Shown piece by piece: positions 12,135 to 22,342 of a DNA stretch of 64,000 nucleotides. Numbering within the stretch: position 1 is the first letter of the stretch; each line of letters begins with the position of its first letter. The stretch is from contig OX419758.1 of assembly GCA_948567375.1 (NCBI GenBank), positions 377,001 through 441,000 of the forward strand, in the 5' to 3' direction. The notes below the pieces were generated by a model. It searched no databases and had not been told where the DNA came from. It was given only the letters and a program-made list of their open reading frames with translations. This DNA is from Lunularia cruciata (taxonomy: Eukaryota; Streptophyta; Marchantiopsida; Lunulariales; Lunulariaceae). The position numbers and the translations under genes are program-made.

Positions 12135-12530
12135 GTGACTTTTCTTCAATCCCAATGATTGACCATTGGTGGGTTCTCACTACTTTCTTCCTCCAATCTA
12201 CCATAGGGTTGTAATGCTCTATCCATAGCATGCATAGATTGCATCATAACAAGCTAATTGTATCACTCACCAGTCAATTGCTTCCTAATATTCTCCTACA
12301 GAGAGTGTTACCCAACTAGGCAATGATTCAATCCTCTTTTTTTGCACATTAGGTAACTTTACTTCTTCACTCCCATCTCTCTCTAGGTCCATTCCCAATC
12401 TATTGCAACATAGCAAGACACAACTTCCTGGTTGCTCTTGATTTATTAATACTTTCACCTGATTGCTTTCTAGGACTCCATTCAGGACAATCAATTATGA
12501 GGTTGCCTTTCGGGATCTTTGCACATTAGT
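12135..12530 (-). pseudogene. Element H protease region
   Basis: Frame 12494-12285 contains VLINQEQPGSCV near the place expected for the protease active-site loop, followed by a hydrophobic stretch. The catalytic Asp-Ser/Thr-Gly triad is not recognisable, so the call rests mainly on position between gag and RT and on similarity to the fragment at 44880-45058. Confidence 0.4.
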
Positions 12531-12599
12531 CTCCTTCCTTCCCTTGTTTCTCTGCTTCCTTATTGAGCCAATAAGGCTATGAGGTACATTTACTAGCGA

Positions 12600-13590
12600 T
12601 CTTTGTTTCCAAAGTGATTTCTATCACCTCCTCTTCAATGTGCTTCTCTACGTTGTTCAAAGATCACCTATACAAAGGCCGATGGCTTGTAGGGACACAA
12701 GTGCAACAGTTGGTAGATATGTACCCAATACAGCCACAATTGTAACAACGGTGTTGTTCTCCTTGAGTTCCTTCTCCTTGTGGGACTCCATCTCTTTGTT
12801 CTTCTGCCCATCCACGCTCCCCTTGAAGCGGTCGTGCTCCTCGATCTCAAAATGGAAGGTTGCCCAATTCCATCAGTATTGATCCACCCATGTGTGGCAT
12901 TTCAGCCTTATAATGTTGAGGTGGAATGACTCCTTCACCTCCACCTAATGCTCTTGTTATTCTCTACAAACATGCAATGGCTTCAAATACCATATGAGGA
13001 TTTTGCACCATGACTTCTTGGCAAATCCGCTCCTTCAACCATTGTTTGAAATTTTTGAGAGCCTTTGTTGGACTCATGTTGGTTATTGCAACTTGTAGAT
13101 CCAAAGTTGCCTCTACATACTCTTGTACATTGTTCTTTTGTCTCAATCTCCATAGTCAGGTTCAAGCCATCTACACAAAATCCATCGATTGGAAATTCTT
13201 TAACAATCCTTCTTGCATTATTGTCCATGTGACTTCCCTTCTCTCTACCAACATGGATTGTTACCAAGCATCATACCATGTGAAGGCTTTATCAGTCAAG
13301 TATCCACATGCAAACACACTTGCAGCATGCTCCATGATCTCTATTGAGAACAATCGGAAATATAGATTCATTCTTGAGATCCAATTTTCCACTACTCCCA
13401 TTGTACGTTGCTCCTTGTAAGGCTTGATGTTGCAGGTCTTCTTCATCCAGAGTAGCAATGTGGCTTCATTGTTGATAGGGTTTGTAGGCATAGGTGCATC
13501 TCCAAGTACTTCAGTTGCAGGTACTCGGTTTTGGGATGGCTCTTCTTCTTGCATGGCTTGATCGTTCATGAGGATCTACACTTGACTTTG
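12600..13590 (-). pseudogene. Element H gag with damaged zinc knuckle
   Basis: Frame 13567-13261 starts MNDQAMQEEEPSQ and contains VENWISRMNLYF and DKAFTWYDAW, typical gag-domain positions. The next frames (13267-12964) continue with the second half, including VQEYVEATLDLQ. Near 12735-12690 the minus strand encodes CYNCGCIGYISTNC, a CX2CX4HX4C knuckle in which His is Tyr, a change explained by one C-to-T step. Frames are broken by stops. Confidence 0.65.
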
Positions 13591-14266
13591 TAATGTCTCC
13601 ATGGTCATCTTAATCTCTCAAAATTCATTCAACATCCCTTGCATTCCTTGCACCAACTCTTGCAATTGTGGATCCATGGTTCTTGCAACACTCAATGGCT
13701 ATTGTCTACTTTAATATAGAGTCAATATGATCACTCTAGAAGGTGCAAAAACCATCGGAACTACCATTGGGACCTCACAAGCTATCACTCGTTGATAATA
13801 CTCCTCATTAAAATTCCTAACCACAAAATCTCTAAACATCACTCTTGGTCTCACTACATAACGGATTTCTACTTGAGTGTTGAAAGGGAGAGGATTTGGA
13901 ACACTCACATCCATATCATCATAATAGAACGTAGATTATCAAATCCCACTCTCTATCATATATCACCATAGGTAGAATCACCAGGTTTGGTGAGTTCATC
14001 ACCTTGTCCATGAATTTTGCACCAAAGTGATTAACTAACAATACCCTCATTTGCTCACGCTGGACGTACATAATCTTGATGTGGAATGAATTCTAGAATG
14101 GAAAGCTAGGTGTGGAAAATTGTCTTCCCGGTGCTCCATCCCATCCGCTCTCTAAAGTCCTTCCTAAGTCTAGCAATTACTCTATGTTCTCCGCCTCAAA
14201 TTACTCAATTTCAGTAGTTCATGCTCTTCCAAGTGGGGTGATCCACTCTCTTGGACTAAAACACTT
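13591..14266 (-). other. Element H leader region without a recognised gene
   Basis: Between the gag start and the primer site lies about 680 bases. One frame (13914-13711) has no recognisable domain. This is probably the 5' untranslated leader or a decayed extra ORF. Confidence 0.4.
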
Positions 14267-14279
14267 GCTTTGATACCAT
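14267..14279 (-). other. Primer-binding site of element H
   Basis: The minus strand reads TGGTATCAAAGC just after the LTR end, one mismatch from the initiator-Met type TGGTATCAGAGC. Confidence 0.75.
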
Positions 14280-15041
14280 TGTAATACTTTGAGGACAAGA
14301 GAAGAGAGAAAATACAGATTACACACTCAATCATTTGATGCCCCAAAGGAGCACCTTCTCCTCATTATATAGACAAAGAGGATCTCCTCCAAGGAAGCTC
14401 CACCATATGATTAGGCACATAGATAGGTGACATGTCAGCAAGCTCTACCCTTGGATTATTTGCTTGGATGGGTGACATGTCGGTCTAGGTCCTATCTGGG
14501 TGGTCAAACCAACTTTGACTAGGGGGGAATCTTTTAGGGATCTTCTTGTAGGAATCTCCAAATCACGTGGGTAAGGTAATGTTGGAAAGCTCTTGACAAA
14601 AAAAACCAAGGAGGAGGAAAGGCCAACCTTTCCCTTTTTTGGGGGGAATTTGCACATTTTTGAGGCCTAATTCATCCGTTTGGCCCTCCAAAATTACCTT
14701 CAAAGATTTCAAGCATATTTTAGTTCCTACTTTATTTGTAGAAGTCCCCTTTTGGTGATGCCTTTTTCTGATCTGTTTAGTCCATCATGTGTAATATCTA
14801 GCATGTGGAAGGATGTGTAACATCCTTCCACATGTTACCAAACCAATTCTCACATTTAAATCATATGTCTAGCTATTGGTTCTAAGTTCTTAAGTCTATT
14901 TCGGTTTCTACCCTATTACTAGAAGTTCTCTTTTGGTAATACTTCTATCTGATCTTTGTTGACCATCATGTAAAACATCATTCTAGATGTTACCAAACCA
15001 AATTTCACATCTAGATCGTATGGCTAGCGCTTGGTATTACA
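14280..15041 (-). repeat. 5' LTR of element H
   Basis: The 762-bp repeat matches 1338-2072. Ends are TGTAATAC and GTATTACA (element strand), an 8-base terminal inverted match. It is followed on the plus strand by the ACGTG duplication. One feature absent from the other LTR is a short repeat of a CATCCTTCCACATGTTACC type segment around 14800-14835. Confidence 0.85.
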
Positions 15042-15046
15042 ACGTG

Positions 15047-15711
15047 CAAGTTGAAGTTATTCATTTGAAGGCTATGGTAGTAGTGATGACACAAGAGTTG
15101 GATAGCTTGAAAACAAGTGTGGTAGAGAAAAATCGAGCTTGGCAAAGAGAATTGACTATGTGAAGTCAAGAGGAGTATAAATTATGAGAGTTGATCATAG
15201 GAATGGAAGTTCAACTCACACAAAATGTGAAGGAGAAGGAAGCATTGAGAGCCAAGTTGGAAGATGAGGTGAAGATGTATAGGGAGGAGTTTAAGGTGGA
15301 GAGAGAGAAACTAAAGATACCTAGGCCAAAGACAATTGAGTAAGTATTAGTGAGAGTAAAGGTGATGCTCAGTATAGTATCAAAAGTTTAGTTGGAGGAA
15401 GCAGGAATACACAAATTGAAATTGCTAGTGCAGGAGATGAGGTAGAAGAAAGAAAAGGATTTAAATTTGAATAAGTTATTGATTAGCTTAAGGGAGAGAG
15501 TAGATAGAAAGATGTTATAGGTAGGAGAGAATGTTTGTCTTAGATTAGATTAAGCAAGGAAGGAGTTAGATGAGATTTGGAGTAAGCCAAAGAAGAACAT
15601 CCGATCCAAAGTGAGAGAAGTAGGAATGCAAGTTACTTTGGGTGAATTACTTGAGACATTAGAAGAGAGTGGGTCAAAGGAGATGAATGTAAATTCCTTG
15701 GATAAGGTACT
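15047..15711 (+). pseudogene. Coiled-coil gag-like ORF, 3' half
   Basis: This continues the frame broken at 1337. It has coiled-coil segments (for example TQELDSLKTSVVEKN-like at about 15085) and a distal part nearly identical to the frame inside the LTR at 35934-36317, including the KPKKNIRS-type segment. Several in-frame TAG/TGA codons occur. After 15675 it departs from the LTR version. If the solo LTR L (15712-30594) and one TACT are removed, the frame reads on without a break into the gag sequence at 30600 (SLDKVL then KHVAQYE). It may therefore be the N-terminal part of element F's gag. Confidence 0.55.
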
Positions 15712-16380
15712 TGTGGCACCCACATCTTTTGGTTTTGTTATATTTTGATAAAGAAATGTAAAGTTAAGGCAGAATTGAACCCAAATGGAGACAAAAGTAG
15801 AAGAATCAAGTTTGCAAGTTGAAGCCAAAGTAGTCAACTTTGTGTCAAAGGAAGAAGGACTCAGATTAGACTGAAAGAGGGCAGATCCAAAGGAGGAATG
15901 GAAGTTCCAGGTCATGATTCTTGCAGGGGCTGAATTCATTAAAGATATGTCCAAATTGTGTTTGCTATATCTTGTTGGAAGCATCTTGTTCAAGGCTTTA
16001 TGTTGCCACCAAAATTGTTAAGTTTAAACGTTCGGAGCAAAAGTTACAAGCATTTAAAGTTTCATTGAAAGATGTATAGAGTAGTTGAGTGACTTTGGGT
16101 TGAGGTTCTTCAAGTCCACAGTACTTGGAGTCTATGTATTTTGGGTCTATACAAATTTGGACTTATATGACTTTGGGTTTGCATGACTTTGGGTCAAGAG
16201 ACTTTGCCTCGGGACAAAGGTGACTAAATGTGAGGAAGTCAGACCTTGAAGTGCATTGAAGGTGACTTCAAGGGTCTTGCAAGAGACATGAGAGGAAATT
16301 AGAGTAAGGAAATAATATATTTAGGATACTCTTGACTTCAATTTTAGTTCAGATTGAAGATAGGATAGAAATTGAAGGAG
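15712..16380 (+). repeat. Solo LTR L, segment 1
   Basis: It begins TGTGGCACCCACATC. The preceding GTACT (15707-15711) pairs with ATACT (30595-30599) as a duplication with one change. It is interrupted at 16380 by element G, whose target duplication AGGAG ends this segment. Confidence 0.7.
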
Positions 16381-19300
16381 TGTGGTACCCACATTTTTTG
16401 TTTTTTTTTAAATGGAGAAGAAGAAGTGTATAGAGAATTTGGATTGCGCATGTATGGCCAAAGAAGGCAAAGAAAAGAGTTTGGGATGAAACCCGAGGTA
16501 ACATGGCTTTGGGTCATAGGGCGAGGTACTCGGACTTGCCCTGTCAGCATACAACCCAAAGTAAGAAGTCTTCGTATCAGGGGGTGCTCAACCCAAGGCG
16601 GGGACAATGTAAAAACTTTTCTAGCTTGTTGGACGGAGTCAGATTAGAGATTAGTACTCAGAAGAGAGGCAGGCGGGGAGCAAGGTGTCACATTCTTGGA
16701 GAAGGGAGAGATAGCCAAAGAAACTCAAGAAGTGAGGGATGCACTTTCTTTGAAGCAGACAAAGAATGGGTACAAAGTAGAGAGTTACAAGGATCCGGTC
16801 AAGAGAGGGATTGTGAGTGCTCTCATGGCATCTTGAAGCCAGAGAGAACAACTTATGTGATGAAGCACCAAGTAGTGTTCTTCCATAAGATGTTTGCAGG
16901 AGAGCCAATCAACTGGGCGAGATACTTCCATGGGCAAACGAGGTAGATGGTGTGGAACTTGCGGGATAATTTGCCTCCACATTACATTGTGTCATTTATA
17001 GCACATTTCTACCTTGGGCTGAATCTACTCAATGTGGCGGAGTGCAAAAAAATGGTGTCACATTTTCATCCCGACTTAAGAAAGGAAGTCAACGTAGAGG
17101 AGCAGCAATACATTCTTCAGATCCAAAGCAGCAATGAGTACTATGCACACACGGGGAAGAGTGTGCATGTGGACGTAAATACTCCAAAGTTGAAGAAGCA
17201 GAGTTGACAAGGAGAAGGCAAAGACGTCAAGTGAATGAGACCTCAGAAGACCAGACAAGTAAACCCGAGGAAAGGTATGGTGGTAATCGCATCATTGGAA
17301 GAAGACTTGGAAGGCAAAGCCGAGTGCAAGTCCAAAGACTCAAAATGTGAGGAAGAACCCAAGCTCACACTACAGAGTGGAGATACGAGTAGTGATAGCA
17401 ATGAAGGCAAGGAGATGACGTTGGTACCCACAATAGAAGAAGAAGTCCGGATGGAGCTCAAGGAATAGAGTAGCGTGAAGTTAGAAGACGAAGTGCTAGA
17501 GCAAGAGGAGAAGAAGATTACCATTCAAAGAGGAGTTTGGTCTAGGCAAAAGGCAAAGTGTGAAGCGGGTCTAAGCAAGGTAGGGGAAGAGGAGAATGCC
17601 AGTTTGGGGAGTGAAGCATCCATTCCGATATGATGACTATAGAGAAGAAGGCAAGTATCGAGAGAAGAAGAGGCAAAGAAGGAGATCACTCCGCAAGTTG
17701 AAGTAGTCGCGAGTGACGGAGTGGAGTACCTGCTCAAAGTTATATGTCCTCTATTGGTGAAATTGGAACACAAGAAGAAGGAGATGCAGCCAAAGTGTTT
17801 GAAGGTGAAGATTGCATTGCAGATATTAGCACAACTAGAAGAAGAGAACTCGGAGTTGAAGAAGAGTATAATCCGAGGTAAGGAGGAAAAGGAAGTACTA
17901 CGAGTAGAGGCAGTAGTGCAAAGTCAAGTGGTAGAAAACTTGAGGAGAGAAGCAAGGTATCGAGAGGAACTTGTGAAGCAGAGTGACATAGCAAAGGAAA
18001 GACAAATTGTGGAATATGAGATCTTGAAGCAATAGTTTGCTGATTCAAGACTAGAAATTATTCATGCTATGGCGAGAGTAGCAGAGAAGGAACAAGAGCT
18101 TGATAGGGTAATGGAGAGTGTAGAAGAGAAAAGGCAACTATGGCAATGAGAGTTGACAATGAGATATAGTGAAGAAGAGAGATTGCGAGAGTTACTTTGT
18201 AATCAGGAGGAGAAGATTGTACAGAAGGAGAAGGATAAGGAAACTGTGAAAGCCAAGTTTGAAGCAGAATTGGCAATGTACCGGGAGGATTGGCTTGCAA
18301 ATCAAGAGCGCAAGAGGAAGATGAGACGGGAGCCCTTGAAGGAGATCATAATCAAAATGAATGCAATGTTGAGTATAGAGGCCAGTGTACATACTGAGGA
18401 GACGAGGCTGCATGAGTTGAAGTTGTTGGTGCAGGAGACGAGGAGGAGACATGCGAAGGATACCAATTTGAATGCGTTGTTGATTAGTCTTAGAACTTGT
18501 GTAGATAGGAAGATATTGGAGGTAGAAGACAATATCACCATCAGATTAGACTTAGTAAAATTGGAGATAGATAAACTTTGGAAAGATATTAGAGCAAAAC
18601 CCGAAGTAGATGAAGTAGGAGTGCATATGTCTTCGGAGTTACCATTGGAGACATTAGAGAAGAGTGGGTTGGGAGATAAGGAGTTGGAAAGATTACCCAC
18701 TAGTGAAATTTCAGATCAAGAAAGAGAACTATTAGATTTGGTAGAAGATGTAGGAGTTATAAAACACAAGGACAGAATGGTAGGAAGTAAGGTTACTATG
18801 GGTTTGGGTTTGTAAGCCGACAAAGAAGTAGACATTTGATCGGATTAGTAACCAATTTGAAATGTGAATAGGTAGTATGAAGAGGTGCAATGTCATTTTG
18901 GATCTGTAGGTTTGTAGAGTTGTTAGGAAGAGGCACATTAGGAAGATAATTGTTGATTGCTTCACTATTTAAGAGTGGCATTTGCATGAAATTGTTGTTT
19001 AGTGCTCATTATTTTTGAAAATAGATAAAGCAAAGTGCTGTGAAGCAATGCTCGTCGCTTGAGCTTGATTTTGAGTATCAACTTTGTGTTTGTGTTTGTG
19101 AGTGTGTGGAGAATTTCAAAGTGCAAGTCAATATGCTTGTTGGGTGTTAGATCCGTAGCCTTGATCTTCATTCTGTGTGTTTGATCTTGAGTGAAGTGCA
19201 ATCAAAGCAATGTCTTGACAGATCTTAGATGAATTGTAGTGTTGGTAGTATTCTGCAATTGTGAGTCTAATGCAAAGTTGATGTGAAGCAATTTTGATCG

Positions 19301-19640
19301 AGGAAGTTGTGCCTTTGGTGGAGAGGTGGATCAAAATACTGAGGCAAATTTGTTTTGCAATGAAGTGCCATTTTTTGAGAGCCTGAATCATCACAATCAA
19401 GATTGTTTGGAAAGATTTGATGGAGTTGTGATTAAGAAGTGTGAATTTGTGACAAGACTGAGAATCATTGCTTGTTACTCTCTTTTGGGTAGGGTTCTAC
19501 CCGAGAGATTAAAGACGCAACCAAGAAGAACTACATGTTACTGTTTGACTTTGTATTTGACCAATTCTGACTCGTATCTCTACGGGAACAAACTTTACTT
19601 ACTCAATTACTGCAAAAGTGATATTTGCTGGGTTGTCACA
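16381..19640 (+). mobile_element. Element G: 3.26-kb TGTGGTACCC-family insertion with a coiled-coil ORF
   Basis: It is bounded by perfect AGGAG copies (16376-16380 and 19641-19645). It starts TGTGGTACCC and ends GGGTTGTCACA, the same ends as the about 1.6-kb LTRs J, K and 35467-37101, but is twice as long because it retains a coiled-coil coding region at about 16960-18815. No RT, RNase H or integrase is present. It is either a solo LTR whose LTR contains an ORF or a short non-autonomous element sharing these ends. Confidence 0.8.
16960..18815 (+). pseudogene. Coiled-coil ORF of element G
   Basis: In order it contains a segment HFYLGLNLLNVAECKKMVS (about 17000-17055), an acidic linker (17235-17468), a coiled-coil block with EYLLKVICPLL (17721-18035), and a long charged coiled coil (18153-18815) ending with LPLETLEKSGLGDKELERLP. 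It is broken at about 17205, 17466 and 18033-18150 by stops. No catalytic motif or zinc knuckle is seen. The same protein, with different deletions, recurs at 507-1337 plus 15047-15711, at 35690-36317 and as short C-terminal remnants in J, K and L. The repeated retention suggests it was once a real element gene, possibly a gag-like structural protein. Confidence 0.5.
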
Positions 19641-19645
19641 AGGAG

Positions 19646-20556
19646 ACATAGCAATAATGAATAAACCCAAAGTGCAAGATCAGATAGTAAGTGTCTTTGG
19701 GTCAGTTATTTGAGACATTAGAGAGGAGTGAGTTGCAAGATAAGGAAGTAGATAGATTACCTATGAGTTTAATTGCAGATCAGAGTGAAGGAGTAGTAGA
19801 AATAGAGAAGTATTTAGGGGTATTTGGTAGACTAAAGATAGAGAAGTCTATGAAGGAACTTGAGTTTAGTAGAAGAAGTAGAAGTAGACATTGGATCGGA
19901 GTAGTAATTGATTTGAGATAGGAATTGACAGACATGAAGAAGTGTGTTGCCATTTCAGATCTAGAGATTGTTAGGAAGTAGTTTAGGAAGTTAGATAACT
20001 ATCAAGTGCTTTGCTATTTAAAGGGGGCATTTGCAGTGTTCTGTTCTTCAATATTCCAAACTTTTGAAGATAGATAAAGCAAAGTGTTGTGAAGCAGTGC
20101 TTGTCGCTTGAGCTTAATTTTGAGTATCAACTTTGTGTTTTTGTGTTTGTGAGTGTGGAGAAATTCATAGTACAAGTTAGTATGCTTGTTAGATGTTGGA
20201 TTCCATAGCCATGATCTTCATTTTGTGTGTTTGATCTTGAGTGAAGTGCAATCAAAGCAATGCCTTGATAGATTTGAGAGGAATTGTAGTGTTAGTAGTA
20301 TTTTGCATTTGGGAGTGTAGTGCTAAGTTGATATGAAGCAATAATTTTGATCGAGGAATTTGTGCCTTCAGTGGAGAGATGGAACACAATTTGGAGGAGA
20401 AGGTACTTTGCAATGAAGTAGCCATCTTTGAGAGGATTTGAATCATCACAATCAAAATTTCTTGGAAAGATTTGAATGAGTTGTGATTATGAAGTGTTAA
20501 TTCATGACAAGACTATGATCTAGTGTTTGTTACTTTCTTCTGGGTGTAGTTTCTAC
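19646..20556 (+). repeat. Solo LTR L, segment 2
   Basis: It resumes the LTR after element G; the sequence aligns with 39225 onwards in LTR K. A short frame (19691-19921, MSLGQLFETLERSELQDKEV) is the C-terminal remnant of the coiled-coil ORF. It ends at GTTTCTAC, where element A begins; CTAC is the target duplication. Confidence 0.7.
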
Positions 20557-21001
20557 TGTCTCACCATTTGTAGTTCCGCATCTAGATGCTCAGACACTAG
20601 AGTTCCAGTGATAGTAGTTAGAGTTATTCTAGCAGTTTCTCAAAGACTACTTTCCGACGGTTAGATTTTGTGTTCAGGGTACTGACTTCACGGTGGGGCC
20701 CACCATCACATTGCACCATTTGCACCATTGAGTGTGCCATCAGCGGGACCGTTAGGGTTTTAGAGCTCAAGTCCAGGGAGTATAGTTTCTAAGTGAGCTC
20801 CAGAGAGCTCACTTCTCTGATGTTGAGCCTTCGAGTTCCTGGCTATGGTGGACAGAGGCCGGCGAGTGTCACCTGGATTCTCTATGCGTGAGTGGGTGTG
20901 GCTTGACTGTAATCAATGCACAGTTGTTGGCAATTTATAGAGTGAAAAATCAAGTACTGATCTGAGTTGAGTTGAGTTGAGAATGTTAAGCAATCTGATT
21001 A
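20557..21001 (+). repeat. Terminal repeat part A1 of element A
   Basis: The 445-bp repeat starts TGTCTCACCATTTGTAG and ends AGCAATCTGATTA. It matches A2 (29898-30346). In a normal LTR element the left terminal repeat would also contain the about 105-bp B part, which is absent here. Confidence 0.9.
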
Positions 21002-22342
21002 CATCAGAGAAGTGAAGTTAGGGCGAAATCGGGTGCAGGAATGTTGAGTGTTGGTGGTATTTCCAAGCTCGGTGGATCGTGGTAGCTTGATTCAAGTTCT
21101 GTGTTTCCCTAGTGTGTAGAAGCTCGTTCAAGTGAGGCAGATTTGGCAATTAGGCAGACGCTTCCGCATACCAAATTTTGAGCAAAGAAGGAGCAATTTT
21201 TGAGCAGTGTTGTGATTTTGAGCTCAGGAGGTGAAGGCAGGACCAATTTGCTGCGAGTTGGGCTCAGAAAGTCAAATTGAAGGTGGAGTTGGGAAGCTCT
21301 TCTCATGAAATTATGATTTGGAAAAACCCGTTTTGTCAATTTGGCTCGAGAGGAAAGTTAGCGGGGGATTTGGCGGACAGCCATCTTTAGGGTTTACGTC
21401 AGATTTTGGTTGGGATTTATGTCAAATTTTGGCCAGATTTGGAGGAGTTTTTGCTGTTTGGCCAGATCTAGAGGAGTTTTGCTAGTTTGGAGGACTTTTG
21501 CAGATTTGGAGAAGTTTTGCCTATTTTGGAGGAGGTTTAAAGTGGCAACAAGAAAGGCCTCATTTGGCTGAATTTTGGCATTTCGAGGCTTCGAGGCATA
21601 GGGCTATGAGAGGCTACGAAGGCCTAGAAGGGCCAGCAAGCCAGCTTGCTGGCATGAGACTAGCTAGTTTAGAGTAGATCTTGGTCATTGGTTGGCAAAA
21701 TCTGCCTTTCCTACTAGATTGTGCGCAATAGGGTTTGACCCCTAGATCTCTTGTTCCTAGACTGGTGCCCTAGCCAATTGGTCCACCCTCACTTGTTGTC
21801 CTAGTGACTGCGCCACTGTTATCTATACACATGTAGCTTTGGCTAGGAGAGGCAGTTTGATCCCATTCTTGGTGATCCTGGTAGCTTAGGACTTAGACCC
21901 GAACTGCTCTTATGTCAAATGCCAAATGGTGGCAGAGTCAGTCCCGTGTTGTGTTATGAGATAGAGGGTTTCTGTGTAGATTTCTTGTGATTGGATCCCT
22001 TCCATTCTTTGCTTCTTGTTTGTGCACCACGTTTGTGTGAGGTGCCTTCACTTTTGAGCATTGGTGCTCTGGTGTGCTCTTGGTGGTGAGGTTGGAGTGA
22101 TGACCAGTTAGACTACCTTTGTTTCTCTCCGGTGAGGCAGGAAGTGATGACTTGCAGACCGTGAGAGTGCGTGTTATGATGGCAAGTTACAGGTTGCCCT
22201 TCCTCTAATGTAGTTATCTCGGTTAGAGTTACATTAGTGGGTGGTGTTGGCCCGTGGTGGTGTTGGCACTTGGTGGGGCACTCGCGGTTGCGACTTGCGG
22301 TTGCAATTGGTGGTTTGGGTTTGTTGGTGTGGTTACTTGGTC
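21002..22342 (+). other. Leader of element A
   Basis: Long region between the A1 repeat and gag with no coding frame that I can support. It begins CATCAGAGAAGTG, a poor match to the usual TGGTATCAGAGC primer site. It holds degenerate tandem repeats built on TTTGGAGGAGTTTT (about 21420-21545). On the opposite strand around 21731-21790 it has a tRNA-like stretch with possible A-box (TTGGCTAGGGCACC) and B-box (GGGTCAAACCC). The same leader occurs in B (54540-55881) and in fragment D. Confidence 0.7.

Larger units (their letters stand above)
1338..15041 (-). mobile_element. Element H: Ty3-type LTR retrotransposon carrying two nested insertions
   Basis: Two LTRs (1338-2072 and 14280-15041) are flanked by the exact 5-bp duplication ACGTG (1333-1337 and 15042-15046). 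The LTRs begin TGTAATAC and end GTATTACA on the element strand. The primer-binding site (14267-14279) and all pol pieces show minus-strand orientation. Element order is gag (about 13590-12600), protease (about 12500-12150), RT (10490-9834, then 4356-4020), RNase H (about 4010-3600) and integrase (about 3230-2450). RT-before-integrase order makes it Ty3-type. It is interrupted by solo LTR J in the protease-RT gap and by element I inside RT. All frames contain stops, so the element is dead. Confidence 0.85.
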
